Positions 21,499 to 33,521 of a stretch of DNA of 64,000 nt are shown in pieces. The stretch comes from Erythrocercus mccallii (lineage: Eukaryota > Chordata > Aves > Passeriformes > Dicruridae). Both the position numbers and the translations under genes were made by a program. The notes beneath the pieces were generated by a model that made no database searches, was not told the DNA's origin, and saw only the letters and a list, made by a program, of their open reading frames with translations. How positions within the stretch are numbered: position 1 is the first letter of the stretch; every line of letters starts with the position of its first letter. Location of the stretch: assembly GCA_013397435.1 (NCBI GenBank), contig VZRG01000193.1:310001-374000 (forward strand), in the 5' to 3' direction.

Positions 21499-24398
21499 CA
21501 ATTTGGGGGATTTCTCTCTTTATAGGGCAGAGACTGCTTAAGGAAGTTAGAAGCTTGTTTTTGAGAAAGCTGACAAGAGAATTGCCTTTGAATTTTTCCA
21601 CCAATTGCCAGTTCCCCACATGTCATTTGCTACTTCTGGTTGTATTCATGTGGCTTTTGGAGCTGTGATGGCCTGAGAATATCACCAATGCAGTATTTGT
21701 AAGGGCAGTCTTATTATTATTAAATTGAAGGGGCAGGAACCAGATAGATTTTCAGGCACATAAACTCATCTCCATGCCACTGAAAGTCAGTGTGCTGGGA
21801 AGTGTGTCAGCTTTTTCTAGCTATACTTGTCTAGTAAAATATGACATACCCTTCAACACTCCTCTACCTGATCTGATGCTCAGCTTTCTCCCTCCCCAAT
21901 AAAGCCTCCTCTAACCCTATCTCCATTCTGACAGCATCCCTTGTCTAGATGCACTGAGTTTTCATACCCTCATTTCCACCTACCTTACCATTCTTCTCAC
22001 CCTACCCCACCACCTCTTCAAGGTCTCACTGAGCCAATCCTCTGGATCCCCCACTCTTATTATACTGAAGCTCCTTTGACACACCCCTGTCAGGCAGCAT
22101 CAGTTCCACAAAACTTAGTCTTTTGCAAGGCAAAGCCACCAGACAGGTTCCTATCCAGCCAGAGCCACTTTCTCTGCCAGGCACTGCCTGATAGCTCGAT
22201 GGTGCTGCTGATTACACTGCTGCAGCCATCAGGAGTATAAATGAAATCCACAGAAATGGAGTTCCCTTCAGTTTTGATCATTTCAGCAATAGGGTTCAAT
22301 CCGCTTCCTGGCACACAGCTGCAGGGACAAAGCCAGCAGGATGAAGCAGAGATGGGAACAAAAGGCTGAGTATAGGGTAAAGGAGGAAAGTGGTGAGAGA
22401 AATGCCTCTGCCCTGTAGAGAACACCAGGGGGTCAGAAAGGAGCATTCACAGTAGCAAGGAAGCAGCCTGTGTACAATCGGCATTATTTTTCCCTGCAGT
22501 TCATAACAACACGGTATTTTGTGAGCTTTGTCCACAGCTGCTGTGCAGAAAATACAAGAGCATTTTGCAATACTTTTAATGTTGTCGTGTCATAATGTTC
22601 TTCAGTTCTGCATGAAGTTAAAAGGGACAAGAACAGATTAGGACCCCAGCTGAGTGAGGGGAAAAGAAAGGCAAAGAATAGAAAATTGCCAAATACTTGC
22701 CTCAATGGGCCAAGAACTGAAGGGGCAGCCCTCTGAAGACATGCATAGGTTGGCAGCAGAGTGAGGACCCATCTGACACTGTGCTTCTGCAACTGAAGAC
22801 TGAAAGTCTCTTGAAATGAGGAGGAGGCGGGGTAGGGACAGGAGAAGGAAGTTCTAGCAGTTCACTGCAGAACGCTTAATCTCGCCATAGTCAAGCTTGA
22901 CTAAGGGCAAAGAGCGTTGAAGAGTAGGAATACCTCAGATAGGACAAAAGGAGAAAAATAATGTTCCAAGTTTCTGTCTAGCACAGACTGTACAGACATT
23001 TGAGCTGCTGATGAATCGACATGAATCAGCCCTATTATACTCCAGACCACAACCATGATGTAAATCGAGGTGATGCAGTAGCTGACTCAGAGGCACCTTA
23101 AACATCCTGGGGGAGGCACAGAGCTGGGGACAGCAAGCTGTCAGCCATACCCATAAACTCATAAAGCCTGGGCAACAGGCCTAAGGTATTTTGTCCTCTC
23201 TAGTTCAAATAACCAGTATATACCATGCCAACATGTAATGTGCAATGGCTCTCTGCCTTCCTTTAAAAGAGCTAGTTCTCCTCCAGGATTGCTTTCTCTC
23301 ACCACTGATGTCACTGACACCTGGAGGTGCTCTGACTACAGCCTGACTCACACCACCCAGAGGAGACAGGGGCTGGTCAGTACACATGATCTTCTCCTAC
23401 CATGGACATCTGGCAGCAAAGCCACATCAGGCAGCAAATCACACAGCGAAATAATACAGAACATATATTTACACTTTAGCATTAGATGTCCTGTCTCTAC
23501 TTTCATGTATACTAAAAAGAATTTTATGGAGCTTTTTTAACTGATATTGTGCAGACAGCTGAAAAAGCACAGTACATCACTTTGAGCCCTGGACAAAGCA
23601 CTCCTTTTGTGGCCTTGGATCTGTTTGTGCAGTATGTTGTGGTCTTTTTGAATACAATCTCATTGGGAAATTGTAGGGGTTGAGAGAGTTCGATTACCAG
23701 GGGGGCACACCAGATGGATGGGAACCATGGAGGTCAGCACTTTCTTTGATATCTGTACTACTGCAGCTACATTGAGTCTGCCTTCTCTTTCGCTCCCTCT
23801 GCATTTTGCACACGAGGCCAGGCACCTGGAAAGGAAAAGGACTCTCAGCAACAGCTTCATGGCAAGGAAGAAGGAAACAGGTATATGTTCAACATCATTA
23901 TACAGCCTACTACCACTATACTGTGGCCCTGACCCTGAGAGATGATACCAGAGCTTTCAAAGGTAGTCCCATACCACAGAAGGCACTGCCTGCTTTGTCA
24001 CTGGCTATGTAAAAACAGGCATGGGTATCACAGAAAATTTGACAGTGGTGCAGGTACAGAGTTACCTGCTCTTTGCACCTAGACATCATCCTTTCAGCTT
24101 TCAGAACATTTACAACTAACAAATTGTAACAAACCAAAATACAACAGCCTACATAGTACTGTGTTTGCAATTCTTATAATAAGGCAGAAAATAATAGAGA
24201 AAAGTTCCAAGAGTGTTCTTCTTAATAAATAAAAATTGTATGGATGTGATCTGGCTTTTACTATGTTGAGCATACCAAATATTCCGAGGGCCTCTATCTC
24301 TGTTGAACAGTTTTGATCTTAGCTTTGTATCTGTGCTGAAAGAAATGAGTGCAAATGCCTGACAGAGTCAAAGGATGCCTGAAACAGGATTTAAGTTT
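21499..24398. other. Non-coding DNA, no gene recognised
   Basis: Frames up to 118 codons occur on both strands (22090-22446 minus, 23238-23540 plus) but overlap each other and show no domain. C-rich pyrimidine stretches near 21.85-22.05 kb explain some of the longer frames. No repeat recognised. Confidence 0.65.
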
Positions 24399-24482
24399 GA
24401 ATCATAGAACCACAAAATAATTAAGGCTGGAAAGGACCTCTGGAGCTCACCTAGTCCAATACGCTGCTCCAAGTAGATCCAC
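24399..24482 (-). mobile_element. CR1 LINE 3' end fragment
   Basis: The plus strand reads GAATCATAGAACC, then AAGGCTGGAAAGGACCTCT and CACCTAGTCCAA, the reverse complement of the conserved CR1 3' end. CR1 copies are usually truncated at the 5' end, and this one is only about 85 bp. The terminal 8-bp-type repeat is at the left. Confidence 0.88.
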
Positions 24483-27400
24483 TGCCAACATCATATCTGA
24501 TCACTTGATTAGCTTTGCCTCTGCTTTCACAGTACTTTCCTGGGACTGAGGCTTTGGCTGCAATGATGCTTCTGCCATCTGAAGCCACTCCTCCTCCAAT
24601 CCGGGTTCTCACACTGTCCTTCCAGCACAACCATTTGTGTAGTCTCCTAAGGAAGTGAATCAGCTGAAATATAATCTGTACCACCAATATCATAATAATT
24701 TTTTCTATCCAGACAGTTCTCCAGTCCAACATATTCTGTAGTCATACTCACAACCATGGTGGAGGAAGAACCAGACAAGGACAAGCAGCCAAGAGGATGA
24801 AGGGAAAGCAGGAAGAGGGAGCAATGAACATGCCTGCCTCAGCCAGAGCTGCAGATTAATGAATTCTGTGTTAATACCAACCCTCAGAAAGCAAGATTCA
24901 ATCCCTGTTCAAGCCCCTTCACCACTAAAATTTTCTTTTCAGAGGTGGTGATTAAGTATGGTTTATTGAATATTTTCAAACCACTGAACTTGTTGGGAAA
25001 ACTCTATCAAATGTATAGGAACCAAGTGAATCTGTACATGTGTCAGAAAGAAGAAACAAGCAGAAAGTTGACCTAAACAGAAGTATAAAAGAAATAAAAT
25101 TTTCCAGTAAAAATAGCAAGACTGGCTGAACTACAGAATCTGGGATGTCTCCACCCAACATTTTGTGGAAAGGCATTTGCTTCAGAATTAGATCAAGCCT
25201 GAACAAAGCTGGAATGAACTAACCTACCCTCACTCCAGCTCTCCCATCTTCACAGTATTTCCATATTTGCCAAAAGGACTCAAAATGTTATTTAAAATAA
25301 CTGACATGAAGATCAATCACTGACCAAAACAATCTGAGGAAATTCCAGAGGATTAGATTGCTGAAAATTCAGGCAATTGATCCTCATTAGTGCTACTGCC
25401 AACATATAAAAAATAAATTAAAAAAAAAAAGGATTAATTCCATCTAGCAGCAGGTGTTTAATGCAGACATCTGAGTCAGAAACCAGATCACATTAGTCCC
25501 TCTGTGAAACCCATGAAGAGTAGAAAGCACCTCCTAAAGATAATTCACTGCAACATCTAACTTACCATTTCTGTATAAACTCATCAGAGGTCAAAACTGC
25601 CCTCCAAGCAATACTCAAACACTCACGCTCATCATCAACCAGTGAGAGGCTCAATGCACTGTCCTGTCACTTTTTATTTCAATCTCAGTCTCTCATTTCT
25701 ACTGGGCAGAGTTCAAAATACAATTTGAAATCCAAATACAGATTTAACTAGAACTTCAGATGCCAAAGAATAACTTATTAAAATCAATCCAAAACTGAAG
25801 CTTGAAATAATATTTTTAAACAACATAATGACAGTGATTTGTCCAGAGCTACAGATAATACTCCTACCCAGAGTATAATATTTCTATATAGATTTAGCAG
25901 AAGCTGAAATCTCCAAGTAGTCATGACTCTCATCATTATCCTGACTTTAACATTAAACGTATCCTTATAAACACTTCCAGTCCAACCAAAAGTGGAAGTA
26001 GCAATAAGGTCCCAGCTCCTAACTGTCAAAAATCCTAACTCATTTATTAAGCCACATGCACCACAGAACAGAAGGTACCAAAAAGCCACCTTAAGAGCAA
26101 GGAGTGGCTTTAACCAAAACCCTGTACCAAACCTTTAGGCTGTGTCTACAGTACTATCACTGATTACAGGTTCAAACTGACGGGTGACTTGAAGAGCCAC
26201 AGCCCACAGATCAAAGATATCCAAGTACGCAATAAACACAATGTATACACCCTGACATAAACCAAACTGTACTGACAATACTACTCACAATTAATATAGA
26301 GCACCGAGCTGCATGCCTTTTTAAATAGAATATAGTATTTAAAACCAAGATATCCCCTTCCTAAAGTGTTAAGAATAACTTAACTTTCCAGGATTGATTC
26401 TAAGGACAACACTTGTATAACTAAGGAAAGGGAAAATTTCCTAATTCCACTTCCTGCTAAATTCCATCCCACAAATTACTGTCTTATTCAGAAAGCCAAA
26501 CTTGCCCTGCTAATTATAAATTATTCTCTTCCAATTAGGTAATGGAAATAATAACAAATGACTTTCACAACTAAATAGCACAGCTTGTATTGTGGATACC
26601 AAGTATTCCACACCGCAAAAATACTCCCAGAATATGAACAAGGAAAGTGCAGTCTGTCTGCATGAACTCCACAAGTGGAGAGATTATTGACCAAAATGTA
26701 GGTAATTAAAATTATTTGGGACTAATCTGAAATGCAGTTAATATATCATCATTCCACTCCGTTGTGTTACTTCATTTTAAAGATGTTATATGGGCTGTTT
26801 TCTATCTTTGTACCATGCTACTAAAAGGTTTTACAACTGGGTAATTAAAGTGATCTCTGCAAGACCAGTGATTAGAAGATTTCTGCCTGACTACTCTGAA
26901 AGCATGCAAAGGGAAAGATCAGACTGAAAGCTGATTACACTGCTTTTAAACATGTCCCTGAGAGTCATGTACAGTCTGCACAGTGACTTTTAAGTGCCAC
27001 ATGATTATTATGTAGAAGCGAGCTAATCTTTGGTATATATTAGCTTGAAGCTTTCAAACAGCATAATATCTTTTCATGTTACTAGTCATGAATACAAAGA
27101 AAAAATGTAATAAAAATTCCAGTTAGGAGCACTCTTGGATATGAATATGCTCAACAGGGTTTTGCAATTTGAAATCCAAGTGCTAGCACATTTATCTTAG
27201 AAATTAGAAAATTCTGGCAGCTAACTAGCGAGATTACAGCAGGGCAGCAACAAATGAAGGCAACATTCATTCTTCCCCCTGGCTAGCAGATTATTTGTAA
27301 TAGTTCATGGATGAAAGAACAGGAGAAAGATACCAAAACTCTGCCTTTGTAGTGCAGTATTAAAATACTCTTGTGTGCTCATAAGCAGAACTACAGTCAC

Positions 27401-28642
27401 CATATAAGAGCAGGAGTTAAGAGGGAGGATGAAATATTAGTTGCCCCTTCTGGTAAGGAGGAATGGCCAGTGATTCAGACACTCACCTCTAGTCACTCAC
27501 CTGACTTCAGTTTCTTGCCTTGTCAAGAGACCCACTGATTGTGCCTTCTCCTGTAAAATGGCAATAGCAGAACATCATTACTTCACAGGCAGGGCAGAAG
27601 GAAGCCTGGAGACAGAGGTGTTGAGATGATAGAAGAGTATAGCCAGATGTGTAACGGAGAGGATTTGCTTGCTTAAAGCAACGGCTGGTTGCTTTAACAT
27701 GCAATGGTCCTGCTCCACCACTTTCTTTCTGTCCCTTGCTTGTCTGTTTCCCCTTTTCCAAACACACAGCTTCAGCTCCTCTCTTGTGTAACTTATGATG
27801 CTCTATCTGCACAATAAAGCAAAGTCAACTTACTAAGCAGCAAAAATCCTATGCTTTGCTTTTGGTTTGGAATTATTTTATGATTTAGTGCTGGCAAGTT
27901 GAATTAGGTCACTGTACAGTTAGATGAGTTCTAGAGACAGCGAAGAGGACAGCTGGAACTATGCAGCCTGACGAGGGAGGAACAGAGCATGGGAAAGCAG
28001 CAGGATCCTCCTTCTTTAGCATCAGTAATTCACTAGACTGGGAGCTATAGCATGTAACTGCCCTTGACTGATGGACGCCTCAGGTGCACAGCTACAGAGA
28101 AAAGGAGCAGCTGTTCTTCGCTAGGAGTGGCAATCAAAGCCTCATGCAGCACAGGTACCAGAGCTCCAAGAGACTGACAAAGAGCTCACAAACATATAAT
28201 AGAGCTGGAGCTTAATATAATTCTTTTTAAAGAAGTCTGAAACAGTAGCAGACCAAAAACACAGGCAGGGAAGTTTACTGCCAGATAAGAAGAATACCCT
28301 CTTTCCCTTACCAGAGAAGTTATTAAGTCTTGGTTTCAATTGACTGCACAATGCTACCCCACCAGATTTGATACTGTTATTCAGTTTGTTTGCAAATAAT
28401 ATCACCTTCCTAATCTGTTTTTCTTTCATAAAATGCTTCAAGGACAGCCTGTGCATTTAAATAAGGGTGTATCAAGTGGCCATCTTCAGCAAGAGAAAGC
28501 TTTGGATTTGTGCAGTAAAACTTAGTAAAGACATTATTGGTTGACTAGATGCCTTTGTATCCAGTGGGGCGCAACAGAACATCCAGTGCCACATTAAGAA
28601 TTGTTGTTAGTTTTGGAATAATGTTCCAGAAAATTATAACCA
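24483..28642. other. AT-rich non-coding DNA, no gene recognised
   Basis: Short scattered frames on both strands, none with a recognisable domain. No LTR, LINE or microsatellite of note was seen. The right end is the 5-bp target site of the ERVL-type LTR. Confidence 0.7.
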
Positions 28643-28647
28643 CTGTG

Positions 28648-29372
28648 TGTTGGAGGTTGGATTTGTTTCTTTTTTCCTTTCCTTGCTTGTGGGAATTTTT
28701 TCCCAGTGGGTTGCTAGGGAAGTAATTGCTGGGCGCTTATGGGTGCTTGACCAAGGCAGGGAAAGGAGGGTGGGGGGGGGTCACTTGCTCCTGGCATTGG
28801 AGAGGGGTGGTCTGGCTGCTGCTGCGGGAGGATTTCTTTTGTCTCCACTGGCTCGGGTCCCGAGAAAAATCTACCGTCTTTGGCTCCTGGGCCTCGGACC
28901 CCTTGGAGTTCATCTCCTCCTGCCCTGTTGGGACGCTCTGTCCTCCCACTGCCTTTTCTTTGGCACCGCTCTGAGGTTTCTCTGCTGCACTGGGTCTCCT
29001 CCCCTGCTGGGACATTCCTGCCGCTCCAGCTACGCCGACAGAGCTTTGGATCTCACCCACCAGCCCAGGATCTTTTTCCAACTGTTCCAGCCTGGTGCTC
29101 TCAAGCGAGATCAGATTGCCCCAAGCTTTGTGAAAACAAAGCCTCTCAAGGTTTTTGCCTAGTTCTGTTTAGTATTATTGCTGTAATTGTTGTTGTTTGT
29201 TTGCATTGTTATAAATACTAGTAAAGAACTGTTATCCCTATCCCCATAACTCTGCCTGAAAGCCCCTTTAATTTCCTAAATTATAATAATTTGGAGGGAG
29301 GGGATTTGAAGTCTACATTTTTCCTAAGAAGGCCCTGCCTCTTAGCAGATACCTGTCTTTCAAACCAAGACA
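28648..29372 (+). mobile_element. ERVL-type solo LTR, 725 bp
   Basis: The element starts TGTTGGAGG and ends AAACCAAGACA, flanked by a perfect 5-bp duplication CTGTG (28643-28647 and 29373-29377). The GC-rich first half and the tail with TATAAATACTAGTAAAGAAC, TCTGCCTGAAAGCCCC and AATTATAATAATTTGGAGGG are familiar from avian ERVL LTRs. A 5-bp duplication fits that class. A 171-codon frame at 28647-29162 lies entirely in the LTR and is not a gene. Confidence 0.9.
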
Positions 29373-29377
29373 CTGTG

Positions 29378-30587
29378 TTAGCAGAGTAACAGCACATATT
29401 GCTCTTACATCTTACCCCTGGGAAAGCTAAGGCTGTCTCCCTTTGATGCACAGGGGCTTTCTCAATCTGGAGCACACCATGCACCTTGCTGGGGGACTCA
29501 GGAATATCTTCCTGAGTCCATCTGTAAGAGGGTAGTGATATATATACTTACAACACATCCATCATTTCCCTGAGTCCTGGGTGAGACCTGGGACAGCTAA
29601 AAGCATGACCAGAAACATGCAGAAGCAGCAAGAACCAGCATGAGGCTGTTGGCACCATCCCTGCCCACCTTCCACTTGCTGGCCTGCATGACTAAGCCTT
29701 CATTTAAAGCAGGATCTCTCGGGAACCACTGTCAGCACACATTTGAAACACAGCCTGTACTCACAACTCTGGCTCTGTGGCCAGGTGTCCTAATTCCTCT
29801 GCTGCCAGGCCCTTATGGACTGACACAAATTACATTATTAATGCCTGGCTATAGCTGTTGGAAGCTGTGAATGAGGTTTATTAATCAGATAAATGCACCA
29901 CCTTGGAGAAGAATGTATACTTTACCTTTCGCAGTACCTTCCATGCAGTATTTATCCCTGTGGTGGTAAATTACATTGCATGAAGAAGGCAATCAGGTAA
30001 TAAAACCTGTATATATTCTAACACAGTGTGATTAACAAAGGAAATTGCAACTTCTCACACCTGCTATATATATTTTTCCAGATGCTCAGAAAGAATGGTG
30101 ATTATGTTTTGTTTTCTCACTTTCAAAAGATAAATAAGAATATCATCTGTCAAGCTTCAAGAGTAGATCAACCAGCCTTCTATTCTCAGGTGAATTCCAA
30201 AATAGAAGTATTCAAAAGGCAGAGAGCACACCTATCTGCTGCAAAGCTCCCAGTACACTAGAAGTGCAATAAATAAATGATCATAACAATAAAGCTGTCT
30301 TGCATGTAAATAACAGTTCACCTTGATGTTTAAATTTAGTGAGCAATATTTCCCACTGTACATCAGTTTTGATGCACCTATGATAAGGCCAAATCATGAA
30401 GTGTTGTTCAGATGATCTTAATGTCATGGTGCAAGGAATGGGACATAAAAACTAGGTAAGGACAATTTAGGAAACTGAAAGAAATAAAAGTATACTCCTG
30501 GGAAATTAAAACAACACAAAGTAAGTGTCTTCATGGCAGTTCACAGAAGACTCAAGGTAATCTATTAGGTGCTTAAAAAATTATATA
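29378..30587. other. Non-coding DNA between two LTR insertions
   Basis: No gene or repeat recognised in about 1.2 kb of AT-rich sequence. It ends at the GAAAG target duplication of the next LTR. Confidence 0.7.
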
Positions 30588-30592
30588 GAAAG

Positions 30593-31287
30593 TGTTATAG
30601 GTGAATCTATGATGTAATTCGTGCTAAGTTATTTTTATAATCATACTTTGTTAAATTGTAGAAAATAGTATCTGTATAAAGTCAGGCTTTCCCAGGAAAA
30701 ACCACAAGTTGCCAGCAGCAGTGGCAGATGGGCGAGGCACGCCCATCAGCATCAGAGATAAGGAACATTAACATGTACAGCCAGCCAACTTCACTCTATT
30801 CACCAAAGAAGTGCTAATTGCTGTTCCCAAAACAGAACAATAACGATACTCAGCTTCGATCGGCGAGCAATCTGTGTCCAGAAACCAACTATTAAGGCTA
30901 TTGTCGAGCCTCAAGTATGGTCCTCACGGAAACAAAGACTGTCTCTGTCCGAAACTTGGAGACACCCTGCCACACTTCAAACCATATTGTTCAGTTACAG
31001 ATGACTTCATACCCACCAAGGGAAGCTGCTTCCTGCATTGTACACCTTAGCCCCAGGCTATGAAAAACAGTATAAAACCTCACCACAGAACACGTCTTCG
31101 TGTTCTCAGAGAGGGTGTCGTTTTGACGCGGACTCTGTGACACCAGCTGCCGATCCCCAGGCCGGCACCTTGGGATTTTGGGATTCATGGCTCATTTTTT
31201 TATTTTCCAAATTGATCCTAAGTTGTAATCAATAAAACCATTTAATTTTTCATTAAAATCAGATTGGCGATTTTTTCATTTATAACA
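30593..31287 (+). mobile_element. Solo LTR of the provirus family, 695 bp
   Basis: It starts TGTTATAGGTG, ends TTTATAACA, and is flanked by GAAAG (30588-30592 and 31288-31292). It shares with the provirus LTR the CAGTATAAAACC promoter core (TATA at 31071-31077), the polyadenylation signal AATAAA (31231-31236) and the GATTGGCGATTTTT end, in the opposite orientation to the provirus. It arose by recombination between the two LTRs of a former provirus. Confidence 0.94.
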
Positions 31288-31760
31288 GAAAGGTGTTCTG
31301 GTTTGGGTAAATTGGGCAGAAACACCAATTCACGTAGTGGTTTCACATTCACCTCTGTTTCTGTTGGCTAAATTTAGTGTAGTGATCCAAATATTTTCTG
31401 CTGAGGAATAGGATTAAAGAAAAAAGGCAAAACAGGCCTAACTTAAAAATTGCAAAGGTAGTTATTTTACATACACTAAAGAATGAAGAGAAAAAAATGA
31501 AACATTTAAAACACTTATCCTCCCCCCATAAACTGTTCACTTACAAACAATATAAAGAGACAACCTGTGATTTTCAGTCAGTTTTACCATTTGAAAATGG
31601 TCTTTCATCAATTCTTTAGGAGGGGAGTCTCAGAGTCATGGATCCCACTGCCAACCTAGAACAGTTCTCTTGTGGGTTTTAACTGTCACAAACACAGCCA
31701 CCTGGGAAACCTGGTCTGTGACCCCTCCCATTAGCAGTTTCCCAAGCTGCTTATGGGTCA

Positions 31761-32516
31761 TGTTATAAATGGACCACCAATCAGATTAATAAAGCAAAAT
31801 AAATTTTATTAAATAACAAAACAATTTAGGAAAAAGACCACGATACAAACCATTCGAGTGCCCGGCCTAGGAAACCGACACTGGTGGATCAGAGAGCACA
31901 CGTCTATCTGAGCAACCCCTCTCCGTCCACGTGTTGCCTTGTGGCAGTCCAGGTTTTATACCCTTTTTGGAGCCCTCAGGCAAGGGCTCACAATAGAGAA
32001 ATAGAGTTCCTTTATGGAGTTGATGCGTTTATGTTGGACCAATATTGGTCTGCAGCCTGTCTGAAAAGGCTTCCTGGTCCTGCTGAAGTGGTGTCCATTG
32101 TCCTTGATGAGTTGATACTGTCCCCCATCTCGGCTGAAAGGAGAGGTTGATGGCTTTGTTTTTGGTCCTTGGACTGGCTTTTTGTCCTGTTTCTGGGGTG
32201 TGCAGCTTGGTTGAAAAGAGTTCTCTGGGAGGAGTGCTTTTTCACTGATTGGGGCAGCTGGCCGATTGCCGGGTTCGCCGTTATCAGTCCCGATGATCTG
32301 GTGTGAATGGGCGCTGGCTGGCCACGACCATCAGTGGGCTGGGCGAGCCAGTTCCTGGCTTTGCAAATGCAAAATGAGACCTTGCCCACCCTCGTTTCAA
32401 GGTACCTCCTTGAAACTGCTGTTTGAGGCTTGCTTTATCAAAAGCAGCTTTTACTGTAATATTTTATATAACATAAAAACTCAAGCACAAATTAATTCCA
32501 ACACCCATATATAACA
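31761..32516 (-). mobile_element. Solo LTR nested in the ERVL-type LTR, 756 bp
   Basis: Termini are TGTTATAAATG and TATATAACA, with a 4-bp duplication GTCA (31757-31760 and 32517-32520). On the minus strand the TATA box is at 31960-31954 and a polyadenylation signal AATAAA-type sequence lies near 31.79-31.80 kb. The termini resemble those of the provirus family but the body does not, so it is a different family of the same broad group. The 4-bp duplication fits gamma-like ERVs. Confidence 0.9.
32394..32416. promoter_or_regulatory. Perfect 9-bp inverted repeat in the nested LTR U3
   Basis: GTTTCAAGG at 32394-32402 and its exact reverse complement CCTTGAAAC at 32408-32416 surround TACCT. It lies upstream of the LTR TATA box in U3. 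It could be a dimeric transcription factor site or an RNA hairpin; no factor is recognised. Confidence 0.55.
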
Positions 32517-33521
32517 GTCATGAGCTCAAACACACTGGGGTGTCACCTTTTAAAGATTATTAACTCTAAAGGCACAGGATTTTTCATCTCAGAGAACAGA
32601 GATATCTTCTCACTTCTTCACTGGAGCAGGGGGCTTCTCTCTCTCTGTTCAAGCACCTCATAAGATCACTATCACTAGTACATCACAAACACCTTTGCTC
32701 AAAATTCACACACACAAATTTGAACATCTCCCCAGATCCATATCTTTCCTACGGTTTAAAGGATAATCTACATATAAAGTTCATTTCCATCTCTCAATGA
32801 GAGAATTTTAGTTTAAAATAGCAATCTCCTCAAACTCTGCTCCCAAAAGTCTTTTTACTCTCTCTCTCTCTCTCAGCTTCATGCTCTGTCTTTACTTTCA
32901 CTCAGTCTCTTTTCTTCTTACTCAAAAGGAGGATTAGGGTTTTTTAAAAGTCCCATCTGTCAGGAAAGAGTTAAATCTGGCCCAGGTCCTCTCTATCGGC
33001 TGGCTAGCTCATGGTATCAAATTTCAAGGCTGTGCAGATGAGAGAGACTTGGAGCTGGAGCAGCTCAGGCAGCCAGAAATCCCAACAGCCAGGAACGTAG
33101 ATGGCTCCTGCCCACCCCTGGGTCTCATGGGCTCAGAGCTACGTATCAGAGGCTCCAGCCTCTCCTCCCCATCACTGGTAGCTGAGGGAAGCGGCAGTGT
33201 TTTACAGTTGCTGGAGACCCAATCCGGGCTGGAAAGGGGCATTTTCTCCTCCCCTCCCCTGGCCCGGGGATCACTGGTCCTGGTACCTTCCCGGGAAATG
33301 CTTGGCCCGGGCAGGGGCCGGGTCCCCAGGAGTGGGGAGCTGGGGCCAGCTCACCTCTTCCAATGCAGGGAGGGAAGAGGCCAGCTTCTCAAGATCCTCC
33401 TGAATTTAAACTGTGTGTGACCCAGAGGTGTACACCTATATTTAATTGGCTAATCTAGTTGTCAATTTCAAAGTCAATCACTAATTGGTTTTTACCATCC
33501 ATGCTAAACCAACACAAAAGG

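Larger units (their letters stand above)
31294..33516 (-). mobile_element. ERVL-type solo LTR (about 1.46 kb), split by a nested LTR
   Basis: The plus strand starts TGTTCTGGTTTGG and ends CTAAACCAACACA, which are near-inverted termini, flanked by a perfect 5-bp duplication AAAGG (31289-31293 and 33517-33521). Read on the minus strand it begins TGTGTTGGTTTAG, a start typical of avian ERVL LTRs. Removing the inserted 756-bp LTR and its 4-bp duplication leaves 1463 bp. A CT repeat near 32.87 kb and a GC-rich block at about 33.0-33.4 kb lie inside; the 123-codon frame at 33049-33420 is part of that block and not a gene. Confidence 0.87.

Noticed and set aside
28647..29162. 171-codon plus-strand frame
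   Set aside because: It lies wholly within the ERVL-type solo LTR and is Leu/Gly-rich low-complexity translation of a GC-rich LTR, with no domain.
33049..33420. 123-codon plus-strand frame
   Set aside because: It is contained in the GC-rich block of the split ERVL-type LTR, bounded by its target duplication.
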